Source: Candidatus Nomurabacteria bacterium (GTDB lineage Bacteria > Patescibacteriota > Minisyncoccia > Phycocordibacterales > UBA9973). Taken from it: a DNA stretch of 42,143 nt. The stretch lies in NCBI GenBank assembly GCA_026396065.1, contig JAPLXO010000004.1, positions 82,387 to 124,529 of the forward strand, written 5' to 3'. The position numbers and the translations under genes are program-made. The stretch's first letter is position 1, and every line of letters begins with the position of its first letter. Below the pieces are notes generated by a model. The model was not told where the DNA came from. It saw only the letters and a program-made list of their open reading frames with translations, and did no database searches. Positions 19,273 through 28,357 of this stretch are shown here, in pieces.

Positions 19273-19332
19273 GTGTTTGAATTATAGCGTATTTAGGGCT
19301 TAAAAACAAAGGCAATTTTGGGCATAAAGGGC

Positions 19333-19361
19333 TTGACTTTTGGCTTAAAAGGTGCTATACT
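19333..19361 (+). promoter_or_regulatory. Sigma70-like promoter
   Basis: TTGACT-17 bp (ending GTGC)-TATACT. Confidence 0.6.
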
Positions 19362-19410
19362 TATTAGGTTAAAGGTTCTTCGACAAAATATAGTTTTTAT
19401 ACGTTATTGA

Positions 19411-19465
19411 TTTTAGTTGTTTACTTTTTTCTTCATGTTTTGGAGAGATGAGTAAACAACTAAAA
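19411..19465 (+). promoter_or_regulatory. Long 5' leader hairpin
   Basis: Perfect 15-bp inverted repeat TTTTAGTTGTTTACT/AGTAAACAACTAAAA around 25-nt loop tttttcttcatgttttggagagatg. Confidence 0.65.
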
Positions 19466-19499
19466 ATAATAATAAAATAACTATAAAATAAAAAAAAGA

Positions 19500-20495
19500 A
19501 TGAAAAAAATCATGTTTACCTTAGGCGTAATGGCCGCACTTTTATTTACACAAGAATGTGTAGGTCAGAGTATTAACACCAATAGAAAAGGATTATTAAG
19601 AATGGTGAATGGTCACTATCCTAATTATTCAGCAAAAGATATCGCTGGATTTATAGAAAATAATAATTCCGAGCCGTTTAACGTGTCCGCTTCAGAAGTA
19701 AAAAGTAAAATGGCAAAGTATTGGGACATACCCGAAACATCTGTCGTTTCTGAATTAAGAGGTCTTATCGCAAGACCATTTGATGCTTCTAAAGATCATG
19801 CGCAAAATTCTTGCGCTGATATCAGCACACAGACAATAGGGTTTACTTCAAAGCAGGTCGTTACAGGTGACATAGTTTATGTTACTCCTGTGACGGACGA
19901 GCTTCGCTTAAGAAAACCTTGTGGCAACATTTTGCATGACACGGATTTACATCAAAAACGTGCAAAATCCAAAACAGGTGGTGAAGAGAAAAATAACCGT
20001 AACCAAGAAGGGAACGGTTTGACTGACAACAACTACAAAGCTATGTACGAAGCTTTGAAAGAAGAACAAAATCAAAAACAGTACAAAAATCAAGCTCCTA
20101 ACAGTCAAAGAAAAAATCAACCAGTGTTGATGGACTACGGACAAAGAGTTGCTGCTGCAAGCCCTGATGGCATGTATCACAACTCAGGCGCAGATCCAGA
20201 CCCAGACTACTTTTCTCCAAACTTAGAGAAAGCAATTTGGGACCAGGAAAGAGGTTTTTGGTATTATGATAATCTAACTTACGGAAATCGTAATTATTTT
20301 CCACAAGTTGGATTATCAGCTGGATTTATACTTGAAGCAGGTATTGTAATAAGTGGTCCAAGTTATTGGAATTATAACTACTTGCAACAGTATCCGTTTG
20401 TGCCTTACACAAACAACCAAAGTAATTGTGGTGGTGGAAATCATCATAATGGTAGTGATGGTGGAGATAACCGTCACTACGGACGTAGAAATTAG
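19500..20495 (+). CDS. Secreted hypothetical protein
   Basis: Signal peptide MKKIMFTLGVMAALLFTQECVGQ; promoter, leader hairpin and downstream hairpin (ACACCAGAgatTCTGGTGT). Confidence 0.6.
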   Translation: MKKIMFTLGVMAALLFTQECVGQSINTNRKGLLRMVNGHYPNYSAKDIAGFIENNNSEPFNVSASEVKSKMAKYWDIPETSVVSELRGLIARPFDASKDHAQNSCADISTQTIGFTSKQVVTGDIVYVTPVTDELRLRKPCGNILHDTDLHQKRAKSKTGGEEKNNRNQEGNGLTDNNYKAMYEALKEEQNQKQYKNQAPNSQRKNQPVLMDYGQRVAAASPDGMYHNSGADPDPDYFSPNLEKAIWDQERGFWYYDNLTYGNRNYFPQVGLSAGFILEAGIVISGPSYWNYNYLQQYPFVPYTNNQSNCGGGNHHNGSDGGDNRHYGRRN

Positions 20496-20571
20496 ACACC
20501 AGAGATTCTGGTGTAGCAATATCATTAAAACGTTTTCTTTCGAAAGAGAGAAGGCGTTTTTTTGTGCTAAA

Positions 20572-23010
20572 ATGAGACTAATGGCGAAAGATAATTCTAA
20601 AATTTTAGTGTTGCTCGACTCTCACGCGATTATTCATCGTGCGTATCATGCATTGCCAGACTTTGTTTCAAGTTCTGGCGCACCTACGGGTGCGCTTTAT
20701 GGACTAGCAAATATGCTAATGAAAATCATTTCTGATTTGAAGCCGGACTATATTGTTGCCTGTTATGATCTTCCACAAAAAACTTTTCGTCACGAGGCTT
20801 ATAAAGAATACAAGGCTGGCCGAGCAAAGGCCGATGATGCACTAGTGGCACAGCTCATCAGCTCACGTCAAATTTTCCAAGCATTTAATATTCCTATTTA
20901 TGATGCACCAGGTTTTGAAGCAGATGATATTTTGGGGACGATAGTTGAGAAGTTTAAAACCCCCTCTCCTTTACAAGGAGATGGGGCAGGGGGTGAGGTC
21001 AAAATAATTATCGCTTCGGGAGACATGGATACGATGCAACTCGTGGATGATAAAAAAGTTCAAGTTTACACTTTGAAAAAAGGAATTACTGACACGATTT
21101 TATATGATGAAGATGCTGTCGTGAGCCGATTTAATTTCAAACCGCTTTTACTTCCTGATTACAAAGGTTTGCGTGGTGATCCGTCTGACAATATTATCGG
21201 CATCAAAGGTATTGGAGAAAAGACTGCTACAGATTTGATTGTAAATTTCGGTACACTCGAAGAAATGTATAAAAAATTGAAAAAAGAACCAGAAGCTTTT
21301 GAGAAAGTCGGTATTAAAGCTCGCATGATAGAACTTTTGAAAAATAATGAAGAAGAAGCAATGTTTTCAAAAACTTTGGCTACGATTCGTCGTGATGCGC
21401 CGATCGATTTCAAGCTCCCAGAAAAAACTTTTTGGGAAAATGCTGATTTAGCCAAAATCGAAAGGGTTTTTGCTGATTTTGAATTTCGTTCATTATTTTC
21501 TAGATTAAAAAGTTTTTTTAATAAAGGAGAACAGGAGACAAGTTTAGCTGAATTTGCTAAAGATTTTAAAAATGATGAAATAGTAAAAAGTACAGAAGTA
21601 GTGGATGAAACAGAATTACAAGAGACTAGTGTGGCACTCTGGTTGATAAATTCTGAAATTACAAATCCCACACTCGATGATATTTTACTTTTTGCTAAGA
21701 CAAAAGATTTTAAAACTGCGCGAGAATTTGTTTTTGAAAAGTTAAAAAAGGAAAATCTCACATTGGTGTATGAAGAAATTGAAAAACCTATTATTCCAAT
21801 AGTAAAAGAAATGCAAGATGTGGGAATTTTAATTGATCAAGATTATTTTAAAAAATTGTCAGCAGAATATCATATAGAGCTAGATAAATTAACCAAAAAA
21901 ATATATGAGGTAGCAGGTCAGGAATTTAATATCAATTCACCAAAACAACTTGCTGAAATTTTATTTGAAAAAATGGGTATTAAGTCTCCAAAGAAAAAAT
22001 CTGCTAGTGGAACTTATTCCACAAATATTTCCGTGTTAGAAGAACTTGAAGAAGAAAACCCTATTATTTCAGAGATTATGAAATATCGTGAAATACAAAA
22101 ATTGCTTTCTACATATATTGATGTGATTCCACAAATGGTGACCGAAGACGGACGACTCCATGCCAAATTTATTCAAAATGGTACGACGACTGGTAGATTT
22201 TCTTCACAAGATCCAAATTTACAAAACCTTCCCATAAAGAGTGACCTAGGACAAAGAATCCGTCATGGTTTTACGGCGCAAAAAGGATACAAGCTCACAG
22301 CTTTTGATTATAGCCAGATAGAGCTCCGTGTCACAGCAATGCTTTCTGGTGATAAAAAAATGACAGAAATTTTTAAAGACGGTAAAGATATTCATACAGG
22401 TGTAGCATCTTTTGTGTTTGGAGTTTCAGAGGAAAATGTAGACAAAGAAATGCGAAGAAAAGCAAAAGTAATAAATTTTGGAATTATTTATGGTATGGGA
22501 GTATCTGCTCTTCGTAAAAATCTAGGAGGCACTAGGCAAGAAGCACAAACTTTTTATGATAATTATTTCCAACAATTTTCTCGTATTCAAGAATATATGG
22601 AAGAAGTGAAAACTTTTGCCAAAGCTCATGGTTATACTGAAACACTCTTTGGACGACGCAGAATGTTTCCAATGATAAATTCTCGTATTCCTTTTATAAA
22701 AGCGATGGCAGAGCGCACAGCGACGAATGCACCTATTCAAGGCACAGCCACGGCTGATGTTATTAAGCTTGCCATTCGTTATGCACATGAAGATTTAGAA
22801 AAAGCCGGGCTTCTAAATAAAGCTCGCCTCGTTTTACAAATTCATGATGAACTCGTTTATGAAATTAAAGAAAGTGTTTTAGATAAAGCAGAAAAAATAA
22901 TTTTATCTGCAATGCAAGGTGTCCTAGAAAGATCATTTTTACACTATAAATGTGATATTCCACTTATAGTGCACTATGGTTCAGGGGATAATTTTGGGGA
23001 AGTGAAGTAG
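20572..23010 (+). CDS. polA: DNA polymerase I (start trimmed from listed 20353)
   Basis: 5'-3' exonuclease motifs (LLDSHAIIHRAYHALPDF, GFEADDILGTI, GDPSDNIIGIKGIGEKTA) and polymerase motifs (QNGTTTGRFSSQDPNLQNLP, FDYSQIELRV, RRKAKVINFGIIYG, QIHDELVYE). Confidence 0.95.
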   Translation: MRLMAKDNSKILVLLDSHAIIHRAYHALPDFVSSSGAPTGALYGLANMLMKIISDLKPDYIVACYDLPQKTFRHEAYKEYKAGRAKADDALVAQLISSRQIFQAFNIPIYDAPGFEADDILGTIVEKFKTPSPLQGDGAGGEVKIIIASGDMDTMQLVDDKKVQVYTLKKGITDTILYDEDAVVSRFNFKPLLLPDYKGLRGDPSDNIIGIKGIGEKTATDLIVNFGTLEEMYKKLKKEPEAFEKVGIKARMIELLKNNEEEAMFSKTLATIRRDAPIDFKLPEKTFWENADLAKIERVFADFEFRSLFSRLKSFFNKGEQETSLAEFAKDFKNDEIVKSTEVVDETELQETSVALWLINSEITNPTLDDILLFAKTKDFKTAREFVFEKLKKENLTLVYEEIEKPIIPIVKEMQDVGILIDQDYFKKLSAEYHIELDKLTKKIYEVAGQEFNINSPKQLAEILFEKMGIKSPKKKSASGTYSTNISVLEELEEENPIISEIMKYREIQKLLSTYIDVIPQMVTEDGRLHAKFIQNGTTTGRFSSQDPNLQNLPIKSDLGQRIRHGFTAQKGYKLTAFDYSQIELRVTAMLSGDKKMTEIFKDGKDIHTGVASFVFGVSEENVDKEMRRKAKVINFGIIYGMGVSALRKNLGGTRQEAQTFYDNYFQQFSRIQEYMEEVKTFAKAHGYTETLFGRRRMFPMINSRIPFIKAMAERTATNAPIQGTATADVIKLAIRYAHEDLEKAGLLNKARLVLQIHDELVYEIKESVLDKAEKIILSAMQGVLERSFLHYKCDIPLIVHYGSGDNFGEVK
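20957..21000. repeat. Palindromic element inserted in frame in polA
   Basis: ccccctctcctttacaaggagatggggcagggggtgaggtc, encodes KTPSPLQGDGAGGEV between conserved exonuclease elements. Confidence 0.7.
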
Positions 23011-23047
23011 TTTTACTCTTTTACTTAAAGTGGTATAGTTAAAACAT

Positions 23048-23536
23048 ATGGACTCAACATTTAGTGAAAAACAAGAACAAAAAGAACATTCTCATAAGAG
23101 TGTGCATTTACATTTGGCACATTCTTATTCTTTGTATTTTTTTGGGTTATTATTTGGTCTTATTTTTGATTTTATTTTTCCATTAAGACTCTTTTCTTCC
23201 GGTGTTTCTACTTTTTTTGGTATAACTTTAATTATTTTTTCTTCTATTTTAATTCTCTGGGCTCAGAAAATCTCTCATCCTTTTTACATTGATAATGTTT
23301 TAGAGGGTAGATTATTTCATAAAGGTCCGTATCGCTTCACTAAAAGCCCTACACATCTAGGCTTGGCTTTGCTAGTGATTGGTTTTGGATTTTTGATTAA
23401 TGCTTTCTTTGTTATAATTTTTACTATTTTGGCTTTTATTACCTCGAAAGTAACTTATTTAAGAAAGCGTGAACTTTTTCTTGAAAAAAATTTTGGAGAA
23501 GCATATAAAGAATATAAAAAGTCTGTTCATTTATGA
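23048..23536 (+). CDS. Isoprenylcysteine/phospholipid methyltransferase-like membrane protein
   Basis: Multi-TM; GPYRFTKSPTHLGLALLVIGFGF and RKRELFLEKNFGEAYKEYKKSV resemble the PEMT/ICMT family. Confidence 0.75.
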   Translation: MDSTFSEKQEQKEHSHKSVHLHLAHSYSLYFFGLLFGLIFDFIFPLRLFSSGVSTFFGITLIIFSSILILWAQKISHPFYIDNVLEGRLFHKGPYRFTKSPTHLGLALLVIGFGFLINAFFVIIFTILAFITSKVTYLRKRELFLEKNFGEAYKEYKKSVHL

Positions 23537-24180
23537 TTTATCTTTTTATTGGAGATGATACAAAGAAAAAAAGAATTGCTTATGATAAATTTGCAAATAC
23601 TTTTCCAAAAAATGTAGAAAAGTTTTTTATCATCAAAAATGACTTTGATCCACTTCAATTGGAAAGCTTTTTGTCTTCCCAAGGTTTGTTTTTTACTAAA
23701 TGCGCAGTGTTTTTTGAAAATGCTTTTGAGAGGGAAGAGATGCGAGATTTTATTTTGTCTAAATTGGATGTGATGAGTGAGTCGGGAAATGATTTTATCT
23801 TTATGGCTGGTAAGCTAAACAAGCCAGTGTTGGATGCTTTTAAAAAAGCTCGTGCCGAAATAAATATTTATGAATTGCCGAAACAAGCCAAAGAAAAATA
23901 TGATAATTTTATTTTAGCCAATGATTTCGGCGCGAAAGACAAACTAAACCTTTGGCTACATTATCGCCAGGCAGTGGATCTCGGTGTCGGTCTTGAAGAA
24001 CTCGTCGGTGTTTTGTTTTGGAAAGCAAAAGATATGCTTGTAAAAAAAAGTTATGGCAAATTTACTGAAACAGAACTTAAAAATTTCACTTCACAAATTT
24101 CATATATCTTACCCAAAGCCCGTGGAGAGGGAGTTGATGCAGAAATAGCATTAGAAGAGTTTCTATTGAAGTTTTTCTAA
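23533..24180 (+). CDS. DNA polymerase III delta (HolA)-like, reduced
   Basis: MIYLFIGDDTKKKRIAYDKF start and helical C-terminal LEELVGVLFWKAKDMLVKKSYGKFTETELKN resemble HolA; 4-bp ATGA overlap with preceding gene. Confidence 0.55.
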   Translation: MIYLFIGDDTKKKRIAYDKFANTFPKNVEKFFIIKNDFDPLQLESFLSSQGLFFTKCAVFFENAFEREEMRDFILSKLDVMSESGNDFIFMAGKLNKPVLDAFKKARAEINIYELPKQAKEKYDNFILANDFGAKDKLNLWLHYRQAVDLGVGLEELVGVLFWKAKDMLVKKSYGKFTETELKNFTSQISYILPKARGEGVDAEIALEEFLLKFF

Positions 24181-24184
24181 TTTG

Positions 24185-24257
24185 TGCGCCCGGTTGGAAT
24201 CGAACCAACGACCGTCTCCTTAAAAGGGAGCTGCTCTACCGACTGAGCTACGGGCGC
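24185..24257 (-). tRNA. tRNA-Lys (UUU)
   Basis: RC: GCGCCCGTAGCTCAGTCGGTAGAGCAGCTCCCTTTTAAGGAGACGGTCGTTGGTTCGATTCCAACCGGGCGCA; anticodon TTT, canonical arms. Confidence 0.95.
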
Positions 24258-24288
24258 AAACGTATGTAATTGTGATAATATATCAAAT

Positions 24289-24768
24289 ATGACTAAAAAT
24301 CAAGAAAATATTTTAATTTTACACAATATACGAAGCACTGAGAACGTCGGAGCCATGTTTCGTACTTCTGATGCCGTAGGGATAAACAAAATTTATATTA
24401 CCGGCTATACTCCGGCGCCGCTAGATAGATTTGGTAAAAAGAGAAATGATATTGCAAAGTCTGCATTAGGAGCAGAAGAATTTGTGCCTTGGGAGCAGAA
24501 GAAAAGTCTACCAGCGCTTTTGACTAAATTAAAGAAAGAAAATTATTTAATTATCGGGATAGAACAAGATAAAAAATCTATTGATTATAAAAAAGTAAAA
24601 ATAGGAAAGAAAAACGTTTTCCTAGTAGGGAATGAAGTGATAGGAATAGACAAAAAAACATTAGAGAAATGTGATGTCATAGCTGAGATACCAATGAAAG
24701 GAAAAAAAGAATCACTGAATGTATCAGTTTCTTTCGGCGTGGCTATTTTTAGAATACTAAATATTTAA
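24289..24768 (+). CDS. SpoU/TrmH-family RNA methyltransferase
   Basis: LHNIRSTENVGAMFRTSDAVGI, VFLVGNEVIGI, IPMKGKKESLNVSVSFGVAIF. Confidence 0.9.
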   Translation: MTKNQENILILHNIRSTENVGAMFRTSDAVGINKIYITGYTPAPLDRFGKKRNDIAKSALGAEEFVPWEQKKSLPALLTKLKKENYLIIGIEQDKKSIDYKKVKIGKKNVFLVGNEVIGIDKKTLEKCDVIAEIPMKGKKESLNVSVSFGVAIFRILNI

Positions 24769-24769
24769 A

Positions 24770-24919
24770 TTATTTAGCTCCAGAATCTGAACCAGTAACA
24801 AATGGTTGGTTTGGTGTTGATACAGGTTTAGCACCGCTTGAATACCAAAAAATCCAAAGCAATATAATTACTACTACGATTTCTTTTAAATGTGATTTAG
24901 CTATATCATTATCTGCCAT
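24770..24919 (-). CDS. 49-aa single-TM protein (not in supplied ORF list)
   Basis: Manual translation: MADNDIAKSHLKEIVVVIILLWIFWYSSGAKPVSTPNQPFVTGSDSGAK*. Confidence 0.45.
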   Translation of the reverse strand: MADNDIAKSHLKEIVVVIILLWIFWYSSGAKPVSTPNQPFVTGSDSGAK

Positions 24920-24977
24920 ATATTTTTATTTAAAATTAATAATTATTTATATTATAACATTGATAAAATTTAGCTGT

Positions 24978-25541
24978 CTACACCTTTCCACCTCCTAGCA
25001 TTTTTAAGGCTTCTTTTATTTTGTCGTTAGTATTTATGGCCTTCACGTTTTTCAAAGCATCACGTGCTTCATTTTGTGAATAACCAAGAGATTTTAATGC
25101 TTCTAGTGCATCGAGCTCTTCTTTTAATGTTCCTTCTTTTTCATTTTTAAACTTATCACGTAGTTCAATAACTATTTTTTCTGCAGTTTTTCTGCCAATT
25201 CCAGAAATTTTTGTGAGATATGAAATATCATTTGTCCCAATTGCTTGTCGCAATGTATAAATAGATGCAACACTTAAAATACTTAACGCACCTTTTGGTC
25301 CAATACCAGATACGCTTATTAGCATTTCAAAAAATTCCAATTCTTCTCTGTCAATAAAACCATACAAATCTAAAGCATCTTCACGAACAACTGTATGTAT
25401 CCAAATAAAAACTTCTAAATTATTTTTTATCTTAATTAAAGAATCTAAAGAGAGGCTAATCTTGTAACCAACTCCATTTGTCTCAACGATTACAAACTTT
25501 TCTGTCTTTAGTATTATTTTTCCTTTTATACTTCCTATCAT
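24978..25541 (-). CDS. ruvA: Holliday junction branch-migration protein RuvA (start trimmed)
   Basis: MIGSIKGKIILKTEKFVIVETNGVGYKI, VVREDALDLYGF, SGIGPKGALSIL, ISGIGRKTAEKIVIELRDK. Confidence 0.95.
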   Translation of the reverse strand: MIGSIKGKIILKTEKFVIVETNGVGYKISLSLDSLIKIKNNLEVFIWIHTVVREDALDLYGFIDREELEFFEMLISVSGIGPKGALSILSVASIYTLRQAIGTNDISYLTKISGIGRKTAEKIVIELRDKFKNEKEGTLKEELDALEALKSLGYSQNEARDALKNVKAINTNDKIKEALKMLGGGKV

Positions 25542-25595
25542 TTGTGTATTATAGCAAAATTTGCATTTTTTCGTAATTTTGGTATATTGATACAT

Positions 25596-25847
25596 ATGCC
25601 AATAACAAAATCAGCTGAAAAAGCAATGCGAGGATCTCTTCGAAAGAAGGGTCAAAATGACCGTCGAAGACGCGCAATGAAAGAAGAAATTAAGAAAATA
25701 GATAAAATTGCCAAGACTGACAAAACAGCTGTTGGTAAAATGCTCTCTACTGCATATCAAGCTATTGATAAGGCTGTAAAAAAAGGAGTTATAAAGAAAA
25801 ATACTGCAGCTCGTAGAAAGTCTAGATTAGCAAAATTAGCTAAATAA
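25596..25847 (+). CDS. rpsT: 30S ribosomal protein S20 (start trimmed)
   Basis: MPITKSAEKAMRGSLRKKGQNDRRRRAMKEEIKK...AYQAIDKAVKKGVIKKNTAARRKSRLAKLAK. Confidence 0.92.
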   Translation: MPITKSAEKAMRGSLRKKGQNDRRRRAMKEEIKKIDKIAKTDKTAVGKMLSTAYQAIDKAVKKGVIKKNTAARRKSRLAKLAK

Positions 25848-25849
25848 CA

Positions 25850-25882
25850 AACAAAAAACATCCCACTGGGATGTTTTTTGTT
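25850..25882. terminator. Terminator after rpsT
   Basis: aaaaaACATCCCactGGGATGTttttt. Confidence 0.85.
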
Positions 25883-25895
25883 ATATAATATACCC

Positions 25896-26177
25896 ATGAA
25901 TCATTTATTGGAATTTTATGGAACTGAATGCCCTCATTGCATCACAATGCATGAGCTAGTAATTCGTTTAGAAAAAGAAGAAAAAATAAAAGTAGATGCG
26001 ATAGAATGTTGGCATAATGATGAGAATGCAAAACGTCTTGAAGAACTCGACAAAGATATGTGCGGAGGAGTCCCATTTTTTTATAATACTAAAACTAAGA
26101 AATTTATCTGTGGTGATGCGAGCTATGAAATATTAAAAGCTTGGGCAAAAGGAGAACCATTCACTCAAGAAGAATAA
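25896..26177 (+). CDS. Thioredoxin/glutaredoxin-like small protein
   Basis: LEFYGTECPHCITMHELV (CPHC) and GGVPFFYNTKTKKFICGDASYEILKAWA (cis-Pro). Confidence 0.75.
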   Translation: MNHLLEFYGTECPHCITMHELVIRLEKEEKIKVDAIECWHNDENAKRLEELDKDMCGGVPFFYNTKTKKFICGDASYEILKAWAKGEPFTQEE

Positions 26178-26246
26178 ACTCATATAAAATTCAAAAATCC
26201 CCCGCTTTTTACAGACGAGGGATTATTGGATAGGTTATTAACTAAA

Positions 26247-26801
26247 TTAATTAGCCAATAACCGAACGTGCATAGAATCAGTCCTTTCTATTTTTTTACT
26301 TAAATTGAACTGATTTACTATTGTTTTTTTTCTACCAAAACGGACTGCGGCTACTTCCATTTTTCCGTTTTTTAATTGATAAAACAAGTACGTAATAACC
26401 AAGTTGTGCTGGTTAAAGACTTGTCTGTTCTTTTTTTCTTCAGCAAAGAAAGCTATTTTTTCTTTTGCCTCTTCAGGCGTGCTAAATATTGGAAGAACTG
26501 TTTCTTTGTAGCCTGCTACTTTTAAAGCTTCTTTTATTTTCATAAAAGTAGTTTTTTTAGTAACTTTTAGTCTGGTTATACCATTTACGGTATTTATTTT
26601 TTCGAGCAGTGGTTTTTCTTCACTACTTTTTTTACGCAACAGAGTTACTGCAATCATAGCCAAACCAGCTACTAGTACAGATAAATCTATTATGTGAATC
26701 GGTAAATATAGATCTAAGAATGGACCTATAACATACAGATGTAATGCTACCGCACCTACACTTAGGCAGATACCGGGTATTAATAAGTTAAACTTTTTCA
26801 T
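26247..26801 (-). CDS. Hypothetical two-TM membrane protein
   Basis: Long ORF with two N-terminal TM helices. Confidence 0.5.
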   Translation of the reverse strand: MKKFNLLIPGICLSVGAVALHLYVIGPFLDLYLPIHIIDLSVLVAGLAMIAVTLLRKKSSEEKPLLEKINTVNGITRLKVTKKTTFMKIKEALKVAGYKETVLPIFSTPEEAKEKIAFFAEEKKNRQVFNQHNLVITYLFYQLKNGKMEVAAVRFGRKKTIVNQFNLSKKIERTDSMHVRLLAN

Positions 26802-27101
26802 GATTAGGGTATTTAGAGATTATTTTAAAATGATACTAGGTAAAAAAATTACTTTAACCTCCAAATATTGAAGAGCAAGGTAATTTTTTTATCTAATAAG
26901 ATCTAGATGTCAAAGAACCTTCATTACTGATAGTTTGGCATTTACACATAGAAAGTCAAGTGTTTATTGTGCTCTCGGCAGGACATCTTTCCTTACAGGA
27001 ACAGTATACCTTTTCGGTCCGATTTAGAATCTGACAACGAAAAGCTTTTCGCTTCCTGCACAAAAGCAAATAAATTTGCTTTTTCTCATGCACATTTCAT
27101 G

Positions 27102-27174
27102 TGCTCTCGGCAGGAATCGAACCTGCATCGCAACTTCCGCAAAGTTGCGTCCTATCCATTGAACGACGAGAGCC
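27102..27174 (-). tRNA. tRNA-Arg (GCG)
   Basis: RC: GGCTCTCGTCGTTCAATGGATAGGACGCAACTTTGCGGAAGTTGCGATGCAGGTTCGATTCCTGCCGAGAGCA; loop TTGCGGA. Confidence 0.93.
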
Positions 27175-27243
27175 TTGTCCCGATTTGACGTGGGGATATT
27201 GCTAGATTAGCAGTTTTTAATAAAAAAACCAAGTTGATTAAAT

Positions 27244-27735
27244 TTAAAGCCCTAAATACTCCAACACTTTTTCAGAAAAGTGTTCCTTCATCTCTTGTTC
27301 TAACACATTATTTTCTCGCATTATCTCATTAACTTTTTCTGGTGACATATCACCTAAAGGAGCAGAAATCATTGGAAAAAAGAATTTGTTGGATTTTATA
27401 AAAAGAGTTGGCTTGTCATTTGTTTTTACAAAAAACATTTTTATATTTTTATATGTGTAAAGTTGATCTTGAATTCGCAAACCTTTTTCACTGAGTTCAT
27501 AATTTATCATTTCTGGTTTTTTTAAAGCGAACATCCCTAAAGATATACCACCTAAAATAAGTAGAACTGCAAAAAAACCATCGTTAAAAATTATTGCAGC
27601 AATACTACCAGCTACAACAATAATTCCTAATGCCCAAAACCAATCTTTTGTTCTACCTTTTTCTTCGTATTCGATTACTGACCAAGATAATGTCTCCATA
27701 TAATTTAATTGTATCAAATATAGATTTTTAAACAA
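27244..27735 (-). CDS. Membrane protein, two TM, PH-like C-terminal region
   Basis: TM hairpin FWALGIIVVAGSIAAIIFNDGFFAVLLILGGISLGMF followed by beta-rich segment. Confidence 0.5.
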   Translation of the reverse strand: MFKNLYLIQLNYMETLSWSVIEYEEKGRTKDWFWALGIIVVAGSIAAIIFNDGFFAVLLILGGISLGMFALKKPEMINYELSEKGLRIQDQLYTYKNIKMFFVKTNDKPTLFIKSNKFFFPMISAPLGDMSPEKVNEIMRENNVLEQEMKEHFSEKVLEYLGL

Positions 27736-27752
27736 TGAAATATAACATTGTA

Positions 27753-28322
27753 CTAGTGATTATGGTCACAAGTTTCTATTTTTCCATCTTTTTTACTCTC
27801 TTCTACTAGGTGGTGTATCAAGTCACCAATTAGTAAAAATACTAATAGCTCAATGATTCCATGCCAAGTTTCTATTTTTGTTGCAAAACCATGAATACTA
27901 ACACCTAATATTAAGCCGACAATCCACACAAGAGAAACTGAGAATATACAAGTTAATATTTTCCACCCTTTTTTTATTTCTGTAAATGGTATTAACAATC
28001 CCCATAACAATAAAAATAATACAGGCTGACGAACCAATTCATGAAGGAATACCGCAATAATATTATTATTCCAACTTATTCCATCTATAGTGCTGTGTGC
28101 TAGGTTGAATAAGATAAAAATTCCAAGTGTTAAAATAAAACCTTTTCCTTTTGAATGGAAATGACAAGTCAATTCACCGAAAATATATCCAACTATGGTT
28201 ATAAAAATAACCAAAAATATATTATTTAAAACTTCATCCCAATGTATAGAAGTAGCTAATATTATGCTAATAGCTGTAACTATTGCAATAATGTTGAAAG
28301 AAATATACTTTTTTATATTCAT
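27753..28322 (-). CDS. Multi-TM membrane protein, third gene downstream of cobalamin riboswitch
   Basis: 5-6 predicted TM helices, His-containing C-terminus (ETCDHNH), 35 nt after the toroid gene. Confidence 0.55.
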   Translation of the reverse strand: MNIKKYISFNIIAIVTAISIILATSIHWDEVLNNIFLVIFITIVGYIFGELTCHFHSKGKGFILTLGIFILFNLAHSTIDGISWNNNIIAVFLHELVRQPVLFLLLWGLLIPFTEIKKGWKILTCIFSVSLVWIVGLILGVSIHGFATKIETWHGIIELLVFLLIGDLIHHLVEESKKDGKIETCDHNH

Positions 28323-28357
28323 ATATTTACTTTACCACAAAGATAACCTAGTTGTAA

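Noticed and set aside
20353-20571. N-terminal extension of the polA ORF
   Set aside because: Overlaps the secreted-protein ORF 19500-20495 and its terminator; PolA similarity starts at about 20572/20581
21159-21761. 200-aa antisense ORF in polA
   Set aside because: Shadow ORF on the opposite strand of a conserved gene
26967-27188. ORF MCSRQDIFPYRN...MCSRQESNLHRNFRKVASYPLNDESLVPI
   Set aside because: Antisense to tRNA-Arg; a common spurious translation of tRNA sequence
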